Positions 54,507 through 63,079 of a stretch of DNA of 64,000 nucleotides are shown one piece after another. The number at the start of each line of letters is the position of its first letter. Positions within the stretch are counted from its first letter, which is position 1. The notes beneath the pieces were generated by a model. That model was not told the DNA's origin. It saw only the letters and a list, made by a program, of their open reading frames with translations, and did not search any database. The DNA is taken from contig NZ_LYBM01000012.1 of assembly GCF_001707825.1 (NCBI RefSeq), positions 41,755 to 105,754 on the forward strand, in the 5' to 3' direction. The translations under genes and the position numbers were made by a program. Origin of the DNA: Veronia pacifica. Lineage in GTDB: Bacteria; Pseudomonadota; Gammaproteobacteria; Enterobacterales; Vibrionaceae.

Positions 54507-55613
54507 TTAAAAGTACATTCTTTTATATATAAATTTCTTTATGAATCCCATTCTATTTCCTCTCTCTTTTTCATCGCTCGCTAATAGTTCTCTTGCATAT
54601 TTTCTATTTATTTCACTCCATATTTCACTGAGTTCTTCTTTATTTGGCACTTCAAATGGGCTTGGGATATTTTTTGCCATTCTGAGAGTCATCATATTAA
54701 ATGTAATAACGAGAGCGATGGCACGAGCGTGAATGTAGTAGTCTCCTGTTGCATTGGAAACAACGGGGATGAGAAGTTTTGGATACATTAAATCGAGGTG
54801 GGGTAAGTCTTGAGTAATAAAGCAAAGGTTCCATGTGTGGTAGAGGCTGGCCCAACCTTGTGTATGATGGTAAAGCACTTGTCCATCGCAGGTAACTTTA
54901 TCTGTCGTTGTGCTGGTTAAGACGAAACCCGCCTCAGAGTTGCCATTCTTTTTGACAAAAAAATCTTGCATGGTCGCTTCGTAAATATTGAGGTTGAGCA
55001 TAGCTATCCAAGTCTTCTGGTTCCACTTATCGCCTAAACTGCCGGGCTCAAATTTTTTCTTGTTCATTCGCTTTATATAACGGAGAGCAACAAGTTCTAT
55101 GCTGGCAAGCTTAGCGGCAACAAACCAACGACCAGCAATGCGGTAAGCACCTCGAAAAGAGTTAAATACACCCTTCGGGATACCCATTTTCGCTCTTTTG
55201 TCGAAGAAGAAGTTAAATAACTGTTCACCCCAGCGATAATCAAGGGTTACTTTTTCTGTAATTTTTTCGAGTATAAAGCTGTAGTTGAGTATCCGTATGA
55301 CTAAATCCGAATTTTCACCGTCATAATTAATAAGCCCCCTTTTGTCCGCTTCAACCAGAAACTCAACAACGGCGGGATGTTTTTCGTGTAAACCCAGTGC
55401 CACTTTGTCCAGCATAGGATCTAATTCTTGCGGGATGTTAAATTCATCATGGAAAGTACTTTTCAGCAACTCTGAATCACCAAGGTGGAGATCCTTTTCT
55501 AAGATATCCTGAATTAATGCTGGGTCTGTTTTGTGGCCTCGCATGTTGAATTTATCAATAAAAGCTTCAACCACATCATTTCCTAGCAACTCTTCACTTT
55601 TTTTCAATTCCAT
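54507..55613 (-). CDS. Hypothetical 368-aa protein
   Basis: I do not recognise this protein. It appears mainly alpha-helical and soluble, with an N-terminal acidic region (KKSEELLGNDVVEAFIDKFN), a basic-aromatic centre (GVFNSFRGAYRIAGRWFVAA) and a HHTQGWASLYHTWNLCF stretch where clustered His could bind a metal. The C-terminus is basic (GFIKKFIYKRMYF). There is no signal peptide. Its gene precedes the DUF2306 gene, so the two products may act together at the membrane. Confidence 0.65.
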   Translation of the reverse strand: MELKKSEELLGNDVVEAFIDKFNMRGHKTDPALIQDILEKDLHLGDSELLKSTFHDEFNIPQELDPMLDKVALGLHEKHPAVVEFLVEADKRGLINYDGENSDLVIRILNYSFILEKITEKVTLDYRWGEQLFNFFFDKRAKMGIPKGVFNSFRGAYRIAGRWFVAAKLASIELVALRYIKRMNKKKFEPGSLGDKWNQKTWIAMLNLNIYEATMQDFFVKKNGNSEAGFVLTSTTTDKVTCDGQVLYHHTQGWASLYHTWNLCFITQDLPHLDLMYPKLLIPVVSNATGDYYIHARAIALVITFNMMTLRMAKNIPSPFEVPNKEELSEIWSEINRKYARELLASDEKERGNRMGFIKKFIYKRMYF

Positions 55614-55869
55614 AATCTGAGTACCAATAATTTTTTAATGAATTCAATAAGAAAAAAGAACACAATTAGAGCATAAGTTCTAATTATAGAGCTGGTTGCC
55701 AATATGTAAATTTTATGTTGTTTTATGTTTGAGATTTGTGGCGGGCGTTAACTTATAAATGAATGAAAAATAATGACATTAAAATAATTAAATCTGAAAT
55801 ATTATTAATATGAAATTTAACGCTTATTAGAATGTTGATTATTGTCATAAGTTCATGTTTAAAATACAG

Positions 55870-56499
55870 TTATATTGTTTTTGATAAATCGAGATACTGA
55901 CCAAAGCCGAGTATGAATAACCATATACCCCAAATAGAGTGTTCAATAACACACGCAGCAGTTGAGCGCGATGCTGCATAGGTATATGCAAAAATAAGAC
56001 CGCCAAAAAATGAAAATATCACTGCTATCCAGTTGGCATAAATAATGTGAGATAGCGCAAACGCTGAGGCGCTGACAATTATCCGAATAGTTTTGCTGGG
56101 GAATTGATGTTTATATCGATGGAAGAGGTAGGTTCTGAAAATCACCTCTTGTGGAATAACCGAGAATATCGGATAAATAATAATTAAAAACAATAATTTA
56201 CTTATATCAGAGACAGGAACCGTATTGAGCCAGACATCTGATAAAAACCATATTATTGTTCCTCCAGCGATAAATAATACTGGAGAGCGCCACAGCATTG
56301 TTTTTAGACTTCCGTAGTTAGTCAAACGAAAGCGTTTAAACTTCTTATCGCGATAAATAATGTAAAAGCAGATAGTCGCAACAAAACATAACAGTGGCAG
56401 CAGCACCGGGTGCAGGCGTTCTCTAAACACGTAGGCAGCGATTGGGAGTATCAAAAAAAGGGAAAAAAACTCTACCCATCTAAGATTATCTATTTTCAT
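55870..56499 (-). CDS. CPBP-family intramembrane metalloprotease
   Basis: The 209-aa protein has six or more helices and the three CPBP motifs: IPQEVIFRTYLFHRY (Q-E-x-x-x-R, where most members have EExxxR), ASAFALSHIIYANW and CVIEHSIWGIWLF. Related proteins process prenylated or small peptides or act in immunity to bacteriocins. No bacteriocin-like ORF is adjacent. It diverges from the TPR-glycosyltransferase gene. The first Glu-to-Gln change is tolerated in some members. Confidence 0.85.
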   Translation of the reverse strand: MKIDNLRWVEFFSLFLILPIAAYVFRERLHPVLLPLLCFVATICFYIIYRDKKFKRFRLTNYGSLKTMLWRSPVLFIAGGTIIWFLSDVWLNTVPVSDISKLLFLIIIYPIFSVIPQEVIFRTYLFHRYKHQFPSKTIRIIVSASAFALSHIIYANWIAVIFSFFGGLIFAYTYAASRSTAACVIEHSIWGIWLFILGFGQYLDLSKTI

Positions 56500-56635
56500 T
56501 CGTAAACTTTATTGATTAGGTGGTTTGAGACTAGCACAATATTTTTTTTCGTGGTCTTGTCATTCCACGCTACATTTAAATAAATGAAATATATTGATTT
56601 TTAGCATATTAACTGTAGTGATTGGTGGGATCGAG

Positions 56636-57802
56636 ATGACAAAGTCTGCGTCATGGCAGAGGGCCGTAACCAGTGGCGAGTGGGAGAACTTGTTGATACT
56701 TCTTGAGTCAGATACTGCAACGTTATCGACAGAAGAAAAAATCGGGCAATATTCTCAGGCTGCCAACGCGGCGAAAAAAGCTAATCAATACCAATTTGCC
56801 ATAGGTTGCTACCAAATTATGTTAGAGCTGGTGACAACTGACAGTGAAAGAGCGTCAATATATGGCTGGCTATCATCTTGCAGTGCCGACGACCGAAATT
56901 TTGAAGCTGCTGAAAAGTATGGTAAGTCGGCTCTTAATTTACAGGACCATCTGGCTGAAGTTGGCAAAATAAATACCCGCAATGTTGTTTCATTTTCTCT
57001 TTTTGGCAGTAATCCAAAGTACTGCGAGACCGCAATATTAAATGCTGAGGCGATGTCTGACATATATCCCGATTGGATCATGCAAGTATTTTATGATGAG
57101 ACAGTGCCAACACATGTTCTGGAACGCCTTAAACAACTTGATGTTGAGCTGACTAACGTAGCTGATGTAAACGCAGAACACATGCCCGGTACATTCTGGC
57201 GTTTCCTCGCATTGGAAAACATTCAAAATGATATTGTGCTGTGTCGGGATATTGATTCAATTGTCTGTGAACGAGAGAGGGTCTTGGTCGATGAATGGCT
57301 GGCGAGCCGAAAGGCATTTCATGTGATCAGAGATTGGTTTGGTCATACAGATCTTATCCTTGCTGGTCTTTGGGGAACGCGTTTTGGTCTGTTAACAGGG
57401 ATAAGAGAGATGATTGAGCATTACCTAAAACACGCTGGTGACAATGTGAAATCCACCCATGCAGATCAGTTTTTCTTGGCAGAATATATCTGGCCACGTA
57501 TCCGCCACTCGTGCTGCCATCATTCCAGTATTTTTTCAGGTGTACTGGAGGCTTGCTGGCCTGATAGTGAAGCAAGAATGCTGGAAAATAAAGATGGAAA
57601 TGACCAATTGGGGTCATGGAAAACGACATCAATATCAATTTCTAACATTGGCGATGCCTTTATCGACATTGTCGAAAATGGAAAAGTCATTTGCAGTTAC
57701 CAGCTTGAGAAAGGTGGTGTTCTTAGCCTGCCGAGACTTTATCGAACTCGCATACAAAAAAATGTTTATCAGCTTATCGTCAGGCCAGCTGACAATTCAT
57801 AG
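56636..57802 (+). CDS. Glycosyltransferase-like protein with N-terminal TPR repeats
   Basis: The 388-aa protein begins with about 100 residues of TPR-like helices (GQYSQAANAAKKANQYQFAI, EKYGKSALNLQDHL). A GT-A-type domain follows: VVSFSLFGSNPKYCETAILN, DWIMQVFYDETVP, FWRFLALENIQNDIVLCRDI with a D-x-D in CRDIDS, and AFHVIRDWFGHTDLILAGLW. The end is a small beta domain (DAFIDIVENGKVICSYQLEK). The donor and acceptor are unknown. GGGA is five bases before the chosen ATG; the frame extends 14 codons upstream without a site. It is a single gene. Confidence 0.75.
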   Translation: MTKSASWQRAVTSGEWENLLILLESDTATLSTEEKIGQYSQAANAAKKANQYQFAIGCYQIMLELVTTDSERASIYGWLSSCSADDRNFEAAEKYGKSALNLQDHLAEVGKINTRNVVSFSLFGSNPKYCETAILNAEAMSDIYPDWIMQVFYDETVPTHVLERLKQLDVELTNVADVNAEHMPGTFWRFLALENIQNDIVLCRDIDSIVCERERVLVDEWLASRKAFHVIRDWFGHTDLILAGLWGTRFGLLTGIREMIEHYLKHAGDNVKSTHADQFFLAEYIWPRIRHSCCHHSSIFSGVLEACWPDSEARMLENKDGNDQLGSWKTTSISISNIGDAFIDIVENGKVICSYQLEKGGVLSLPRLYRTRIQKNVYQLIVRPADNS

Positions 57803-57977
57803 TCAACGCATTTTATGTTATTGCCAGATTTAAACGGCCTTAAACGACTGTGAGGCCAGCTCAACCCTTTCAACCTAAAAAATCATCGGGTACGCATACC
57901 CCAACAGGTTTGTACATTAGATCTTACTTTTAAAACAGGGTTAAGTTGACGTCAGGTCCTCCCTTAGCTAATCTCAG

Positions 57978-57995
57978 ACCGACTAATCAGTCGGT
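57978..57995. promoter_or_regulatory. TetR-type operator/terminator stem upstream of the aldehyde dehydrogenase
   Basis: ACCGACT-AATC-AGTCGGT is an 18-bp dyad with perfect 7-bp arms, 29 bases before the ATG of the ALDH-TetR operon. This is the form of many TetR operators and suggests autoregulation. It is followed by six T residues, so on the plus strand it could also terminate the upstream gene. Confidence 0.65.
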
Positions 57996-58024
57996 TTTTT
58001 GAGTGGGACAGGGAGAGAGCAATT

Positions 58025-59485
58025 ATGGACATGCATGCGCATGACGAAAATGCAGTGGCTGAGCCAGAAGCAGTCATCAAAATAGATCCAAAAACGGAAT
58101 TACTGAAAGCACTGGATATCCAGCGAAATGCCTTTTCTAAGCATACCTACCCGACGTACGAGGAGCGTATAAAAGACCTCAAAGCCCTCAAGAATGCGAT
58201 TCTTAAACATCAAGATGCTTTTTGTGCAGCAGTAAGCGAAGATTATGGTCATCGGAGCGTTGATGACACATTAAGAGCCGACGTTCTTCCGACTATTCAC
58301 AGTATTAATTACTGCATGAAAAACCTGAAAAAATGGATGAAACCATCCCGACGGTCTGCGGGGCTGCTATTTCTTCCTTCGACTGTGCGGGTTCACTATC
58401 AACCAGTGGGTATTGTTGGCATTATTGTGCCGTGGAACGTTCCTATGGTTCTCTCATTAGCTCCCTTGGCTTATGCGTTGGCATCGGGTAATTCCGCGAT
58501 GATCAAGCTGTCAGAGCTGGTCCCAAAGACGAACAAAGTATTGCGTCAAATTTGCAATGAAGTCTTTACCGAGCAAAAAGTGGCGATCTTTGAGGGCGAG
58601 GCTGATGTTGCTGCCGCTTTCTCTTCGCTACCGTTCGATCATCTGCTGTTCACTGGTTCAACGGCGGTCGGCAAGCACGTCATGCGCGCTGCTTCAGAAA
58701 ACTTAACGCCAGTGACCCTTGAGCTGGGCGGTAAATCACCAACTATCATTGCGCCAGATATGGACATCGACTTGGCTGTGAATCGTTTGATTTTTGGTAA
58801 ATCGTTAAATGCTGGTCAGTTATGTATAAGCACCGACTACATCTTATGCCCGAAAGATAAAGTCGACGAATTACTGACGTCGTACAAGAAACGGTTTGCA
58901 TCTATGTACAGTAATCAGTCATCAGACGATTACAGCAGTGTTGTCAATGACGGACACTTTGTGCGTTTGAAGAATTTGCTAAACGATGCGGTCAATAAGG
59001 GTGCGAAAGTCCATAGTGCAACCAATGAGAATGTCCCTGAAAATGGTAGACGAATGGCTACCCAACTGGTGACAGATGTATCAGATGATATGGAAATCAT
59101 GCAGTCCGAAATATTTGGACCCTTATTACCCATTGTGGGTTACAGCGATCTCGATGAAGCTATTGAGTATGTGAAAAGCCATGACAGACCCCTATCTCTC
59201 TACATAATGAGTCATGATAGTGAGCTGCAGGAGAGGGTACTCAAGGAGACGCACTCTGGTGGTGTGAGTATCAATGAAACTGTGTTCCAGTTTGCTGTTG
59301 ATGATGCACCTTTTGGCGGTACTGGTCCTTCTGGTATTGGCAACTACCACGGTAAGGAAGGGTTTATACGCTTCAGCCACGCAAAAACGGTTCTCAAGAG
59401 CGGTCGGATTAATACAGCACCTTTATTGCGACCGCCTTATGGTGGCTTGTTGCAGAAATTGTTATTGAAGATATTTATCCGCTAG
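58025..59485 (+). CDS. Coniferyl-aldehyde-type aldehyde dehydrogenase
   Basis: The 486-aa protein has the NAD-binding VGIVGIIVPWNVPMVLSLAP, FTGSTAVGKHVMRAA, the general base Glu in VTLELGGKSPTII and the catalytic Cys in NAGQLCISTDYIL. The C-terminal part (PFGGTGPSGIGNYHGKEGF) fits the coniferyl aldehyde dehydrogenase/ALDH3-like group, and a hydrophobic tail (LLQKLLLKIFIR) may touch the membrane. It oxidises a medium-chain or aromatic aldehyde; which one is unknown. GGGAGAGAG precedes the ATG. It forms an operon with the TetR gene 9 bases downstream. Confidence 0.92.
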   Translation: MDMHAHDENAVAEPEAVIKIDPKTELLKALDIQRNAFSKHTYPTYEERIKDLKALKNAILKHQDAFCAAVSEDYGHRSVDDTLRADVLPTIHSINYCMKNLKKWMKPSRRSAGLLFLPSTVRVHYQPVGIVGIIVPWNVPMVLSLAPLAYALASGNSAMIKLSELVPKTNKVLRQICNEVFTEQKVAIFEGEADVAAAFSSLPFDHLLFTGSTAVGKHVMRAASENLTPVTLELGGKSPTIIAPDMDIDLAVNRLIFGKSLNAGQLCISTDYILCPKDKVDELLTSYKKRFASMYSNQSSDDYSSVVNDGHFVRLKNLLNDAVNKGAKVHSATNENVPENGRRMATQLVTDVSDDMEIMQSEIFGPLLPIVGYSDLDEAIEYVKSHDRPLSLYIMSHDSELQERVLKETHSGGVSINETVFQFAVDDAPFGGTGPSGIGNYHGKEGFIRFSHAKTVLKSGRINTAPLLRPPYGGLLQKLLLKIFIR

Positions 59486-59494
59486 TGACTGTTT

Positions 59495-60112
59495 ATGACA
59501 AAGAAAGATAAGAAACAACTGATTCTCGATACAGCCCTGACCCTATTTGTGGGTCAGGGCTACGAGGCAACGTCTACTGCAGCACTGGCAAAAGCAGCAG
59601 GCGTAGCTACAGGTACGCTTTTCCATCATTTCCCCAACAAAGAAGCGATTCTCAAAGCTATCTTTATCAGTGTTAAAAGCGAGTTTGCTGAGATAATGCA
59701 GCGCGCAATTGGAGATAAATCACTTGAGGAGACATTCAAATCAATCTGGTTTGAGGGAATTGACTGGGCGTTGCAACACCCCGAAAAGGCAAACTTTATT
59801 CAGCGATATTGCCTTTCACCGACGCTAAAACCTGATATAAGACATCAGACAATGCTCGAAATTTTTGGTTTTGTTGCGGAGCTTGTCATAAAAGGTCAGA
59901 TGCGCGGCATTATTCATAATTATCCTCTGATGCTTATGATGGAGACGACCAATGGTCAATTCTTAGCAACGACCCGCTTCTTCATGGATCATCCAGAGTT
60001 TTGGCAGGATGCTCGATATCGCGACAGTAGCTTTAATATGGCTTGGGGGGCGATGTGCAACACGCCACAGTTGACAGAGAGCAATACACAACAATGCAAA
60101 AATGAAGCGTAG
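59495..60112 (+). CDS. TetR-family transcription regulator
   Basis: The 205-aa protein has an N-terminal TetR helix-turn-helix (QGYEATSTAALAKAAGVATG, TLFHHFPNKEAIL) and a ligand-binding helical domain. It is cotranscribed with the aldehyde dehydrogenase and probably represses the operon through the dyad at 57978-57995 until an aldehyde or fatty compound releases it. Confidence 0.92.
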   Translation: MTKKDKKQLILDTALTLFVGQGYEATSTAALAKAAGVATGTLFHHFPNKEAILKAIFISVKSEFAEIMQRAIGDKSLEETFKSIWFEGIDWALQHPEKANFIQRYCLSPTLKPDIRHQTMLEIFGFVAELVIKGQMRGIIHNYPLMLMMETTNGQFLATTRFFMDHPEFWQDARYRDSSFNMAWGAMCNTPQLTESNTQQCKNEA

Positions 60113-60495
60113 AGGTCTTCCGGAATAATACTTGGCATTGACCGCTTTATTTTTGTAATGAATGTTGATGGTAAAGGTAAACAACACTCTCGTCTTGTTT
60201 GCCGCAGATGCATCCTAATAAGCGTTATCCTTATATCGTGTCGCGTTTTTATGGAGCGCAATATTTGAACCGCTTCCAATCGCGTTTTTCAAGTCCAAAA
60301 GTCCTATCTATCGCGTCAGGCGCATTCTTCTCCATGTTATTTAACTCGCCCTCAAAAAATGGGCTCAGGTCTCGATGTGTATTGTCTTCACCAATGCATT
60401 TGCTCTAAGGGACTCGCAAATTTTGTGTTGAAATCTAATGGCATAACGCGAATCAATTAAAGTCACATCCCCTTGGGGAAGAACCCCTTTTCATC
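60113..60495. other. Intergenic region with a possible minus-strand coding remnant
   Basis: About 380 bases. On the minus strand 60249-60404 is open for about 51 codons (…RDLSPFFEGELNNMEKNAP… ending FKYCAP) with a protein-like composition but no start codon with a ribosome site at its 5' end. I cannot name the family. Confidence 0.3.
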
Positions 60496-60874
60496 ATGAT
60501 CAGAGAGGACAGCCAATTGTTTAAGAAAATTGAATCGACAATGTTTTTTGCTGAAGACATTAATCAATCAGCCGCCTGGTATGCTGACCTACTCGACGCA
60601 GAGGTTGAATATGAAAACCCTCAATATGCCTTTGTCCGTGGGGCTGGCATGATATTGGGATTTCACCCAGTCGATGAAAAAAATAACGTAGGCATCAATG
60701 GTTCTGTCACCTATTGGGAAGTTGATGATATGAGTGCAACAATATCAGTGCTCAGTTCAAAAGGCGCGACTTTGTACCGGGCCCGGAAAAACCGATTTAG
60801 GCGCTGAGGTTGCCATGTTGATCGATCCCTTTGGCAATGCCATTGGCTTGAACCATTCCCCCGACAACGCCTAG
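60496..60874 (+). pseudogene. VOC (glyoxalase-like) protein, frameshifted near 60785
   Basis: The first frame (to 60807) has FFAEDINQSAAWYADLLDAE and FVRGAGMILGFHPVDEKN, a normal VOC fold, then breaks after TLYRA. The correct continuation, PEKTDLGAEVAMLIDPFGNA IGLNHSPDNA, is in another frame. Adding back two bases (one C in CCC, one A in AAAAA) gives 126 aa, a normal single-domain length. A TTG seven codons in has AGGA seven bases upstream and may be the true start. The reaction is unknown: such proteins include dioxygenases, resistance proteins and isomerases. Confidence 0.72.
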
Positions 60875-60972
60875 CCCATAGTTCCCTTCCTCATTTTTGG
60901 TTGTAAGTTCGGCCGGAACCAGGGGATGACATTTTGGACATGGCAAGTATCATTTTGAACAGCTAGTGTGTC

Positions 60973-61019
60973 ATGGTCTACCTTCGATTTGTAAAATTAA
61001 CAACTGGTGGGTAGACCAT
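60973..61019. repeat. 10-bp inverted repeat
   Basis: ATGGTCTACC and GGTAGACCAT are perfect arms around 27 bases, in the 310-base stretch between the VOC and radical SAM genes. There is no T run. The same stretch has a minor coding-like frame on the plus strand ending VDHLSGLTIEAFKAQVKSQ, perhaps a remnant. Confidence 0.45.
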
Positions 61020-61182
61020 TTATCCGGTCTGACGATCGAAGCGTTTAAAGCCCAAGTGAAGAGTCAAGCGACACCAGATTGAGCTGCTATCACGTCCTTC
61101 TATCCATGCTCCCATCTAGCAAGGCTTTGCGGCGAAGCAGCGCAGTATCAAAGATACAATGTGGTCAGCAATGTCACGTATG

Positions 61183-62286
61183 TCATTTGAACCGAACTGG
61201 TATACGGCGGGGGCCAAAGGGGCTAGAGAATGTCGTGAAGCGGCCAGCGATTTGAGTACCACATTGCTGGCAGTGACCATCTGCACTGACGTCATAAGTG
61301 CCAAGTTTATACCAGTCGCGCTCTATGAGTAGGCTGCCACAGTCGGGACAATACGTACTGCTGGCTTCAGCGTGATGAACATTTCCCACGTAAACAAACT
61401 TGAGCCCATTTCTCACCGCAATCTCTCTTGCTCGCAATAGAGTGGAGGCCGGGGTTCTTGGTTTATCCATCATTTTAAAATCAGGATGAAAGGCGCTGAA
61501 ATGGAGTGGTACCTGATCGCCAAGGTTATCGACGATCCATGCTGTCATGGCGTCGATTTCCTCGTCGCTGTCATTTTCGTCGGGTATCAGAAGGGTAGTA
61601 ATTTCAAACCATACATCGGTTTCTTGCTTAAGGTATTTCAGAGTTTCAAGTACTGGTGCCAGTTGTGACAGACAGACCTTTTGATAAAAGCGTTCTGTGA
61701 AAGCTTTTAAGTCGATATTCACCGCATCCATCACCGAATAAAATTCTTCTCTTGGTTTGTCGCACATATATCCTGCACTAACAGCAACCGGATGAATGCC
61801 CTGCTCACGGCAGGCAATCGCGGTATTAATGGCATATTCGAGAAAGATGACCGGATCGTTATAAGTAAATGCAATACTGTCACAACCCACTTGCTTGGTT
61901 GCCAGTGCCAGTTTTTCGGGTGAGGCTTTATCGGCAAGCGTATCCATTTGATGGGATTTACTGATTGACCAGTTCTGACAAAACTTACAGCCAAGATTAC
62001 AACCTGCGGTGCCAAAAGAGAGGACAGATGAGCCGGGATAAAAATGATTAAGAGGTTTTTTCTCTATAGGATCGATACAGAAACCACTTGAGCGACCATA
62101 GGTGGTTAGCACTATTTTGCCATTTTCAGCCTTTCTGACAAAGCAGGCACCACGTTTACCCTCCCTCAATGAACAATGTCGTGGGCACACATCGCAAACA
62201 ACACGACCATCTTCTAAAACGTGCCAATATTGGGTGGGATAACTGTCGCTGGATTTACCAGTAGATAACAACTCACTATCTTTCAT
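61183..62286 (-). CDS. amrS: Radical SAM enzyme of the AmmeMemoRadiSam type
   Basis: The 367-aa protein has the N-terminal CDVCPRHCSLREGKRGACFV, the radical SAM cluster motif CNLGCKFC in GTAGCNLGCKFCQNWSISKS, and SAGYMCDKPREEFYSVMDAV plus AVNIDLKAFTERFYQK of the AmrS group. A C-terminal zinc ribbon follows (CPDCGSLL, CQQCGTQI). AmrS normally works with AmrA and AmrB; neither is next to it here. The chemistry of the system is unresolved. It is a single gene with nothing cotranscribed upstream. Confidence 0.88.
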   Translation of the reverse strand: MKDSELLSTGKSSDSYPTQYWHVLEDGRVVCDVCPRHCSLREGKRGACFVRKAENGKIVLTTYGRSSGFCIDPIEKKPLNHFYPGSSVLSFGTAGCNLGCKFCQNWSISKSHQMDTLADKASPEKLALATKQVGCDSIAFTYNDPVIFLEYAINTAIACREQGIHPVAVSAGYMCDKPREEFYSVMDAVNIDLKAFTERFYQKVCLSQLAPVLETLKYLKQETDVWFEITTLLIPDENDSDEEIDAMTAWIVDNLGDQVPLHFSAFHPDFKMMDKPRTPASTLLRAREIAVRNGLKFVYVGNVHHAEASSTYCPDCGSLLIERDWYKLGTYDVSADGHCQQCGTQIAGRFTTFSSPFGPRRIPVRFK

Positions 62287-62515
62287 AGGCCAAATGAGTT
62301 CTGACTTTAAAATGTATTATTTCAAAGTGGGTTTGGTGTATATCAAGCCAGCGCCTTAACCTTTACAACAAAATATTCGTCGCTGTTAGCAATGAATGTC
62401 GATGTATTTAAACGTTGACGTTCGGCTCTCTTCAAACCGTATACGCAAGTCGTCAATATTGCCAGTATCCACGAAGATGTGGCGTCATCACCGTAAGCCA
62501 GTAAGCCTCATCATG

Positions 62516-62923
62516 TTATTGATTTCTCTCCTTGCCTTGTCTTCTGCCCGCTACACGCAAAAGTTTCTGAAACTTCGGGCACTCGCTGTGGCTGGGTGCT
62601 GAGCAATCAGCGGCATGCTTTAACCCATCACTGATAGCCATCATTCGTTGGGCCTGAGCCTCCAGTTCATCTGCCTTAGCTCTTAGCATGACTCTATTCA
62701 CCTTGTATTGACCGTGGACAGAAAACATCTCTGAAATCTCTCCGAGGGAGAAGCCTGCTAGTCGTCCCAACGCCACGAATTCCAGTTGCTCAAGAACCTT
62801 ATGGTCAAAAAGCCTGCGTAATCCGTTTCGTCCGACGGATTGAATCAGACCCTTTTCCTCATAAAACCTAAGAGTCGATGTTGGAAGCCCTGACAGTTTT
62901 GCTACTTCTCCAATATCTAGCAT
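62516..62923 (-). CDS. MerR-family transcription regulator
   Basis: The 135-aa protein has the MerR winged helix-turn-helix at the N-terminus (LDIGEVAKLSGLPTSTLRFY, EEKGLI) and a dimerisation helix (KADELEAQAQRMMAISDGL). A Cys pair near the end (DCSAPSHSECPKF) could bind a metal or thiol-reactive signal. It is divergent from the DUF2938 gene, whose promoter has the 19-bp spacer typical of MerR-activated genes. Confidence 0.9.
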   Translation of the reverse strand: MLDIGEVAKLSGLPTSTLRFYEEKGLIQSVGRNGLRRLFDHKVLEQLEFVALGRLAGFSLGEISEMFSVHGQYKVNRVMLRAKADELEAQAQRMMAISDGLKHAADCSAPSHSECPKFQKLLRVAGRRQGKERNQ

Positions 62924-62943
62924 AGAGACCCACTAAAAAGACC

Positions 62944-62974
62944 TTGACTTAAAGTTAACTTGAACTTGTAGCAT
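62944..62974 (+). promoter_or_regulatory. MerR-type promoter with 19-bp spacer
   Basis: A -35 TTGACT and -10 TAGCAT are separated by 19 bases, longer than the normal 17. The spacer holds a dyad centred on AAGTTAACTT. This is the arrangement that MerR proteins untwist to activate transcription; it drives the DUF2938 gene. Confidence 0.8.
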
Positions 62975-63079
62975 GACAATTTATAAAGAACAACAGGTTA
63001 GGTATCAGTTCCATGGTCGATTCTGATATTAAGTTTTAAAACACGAGCTACGATGCGCTAAGAAAAGTAGGAGAGAACA

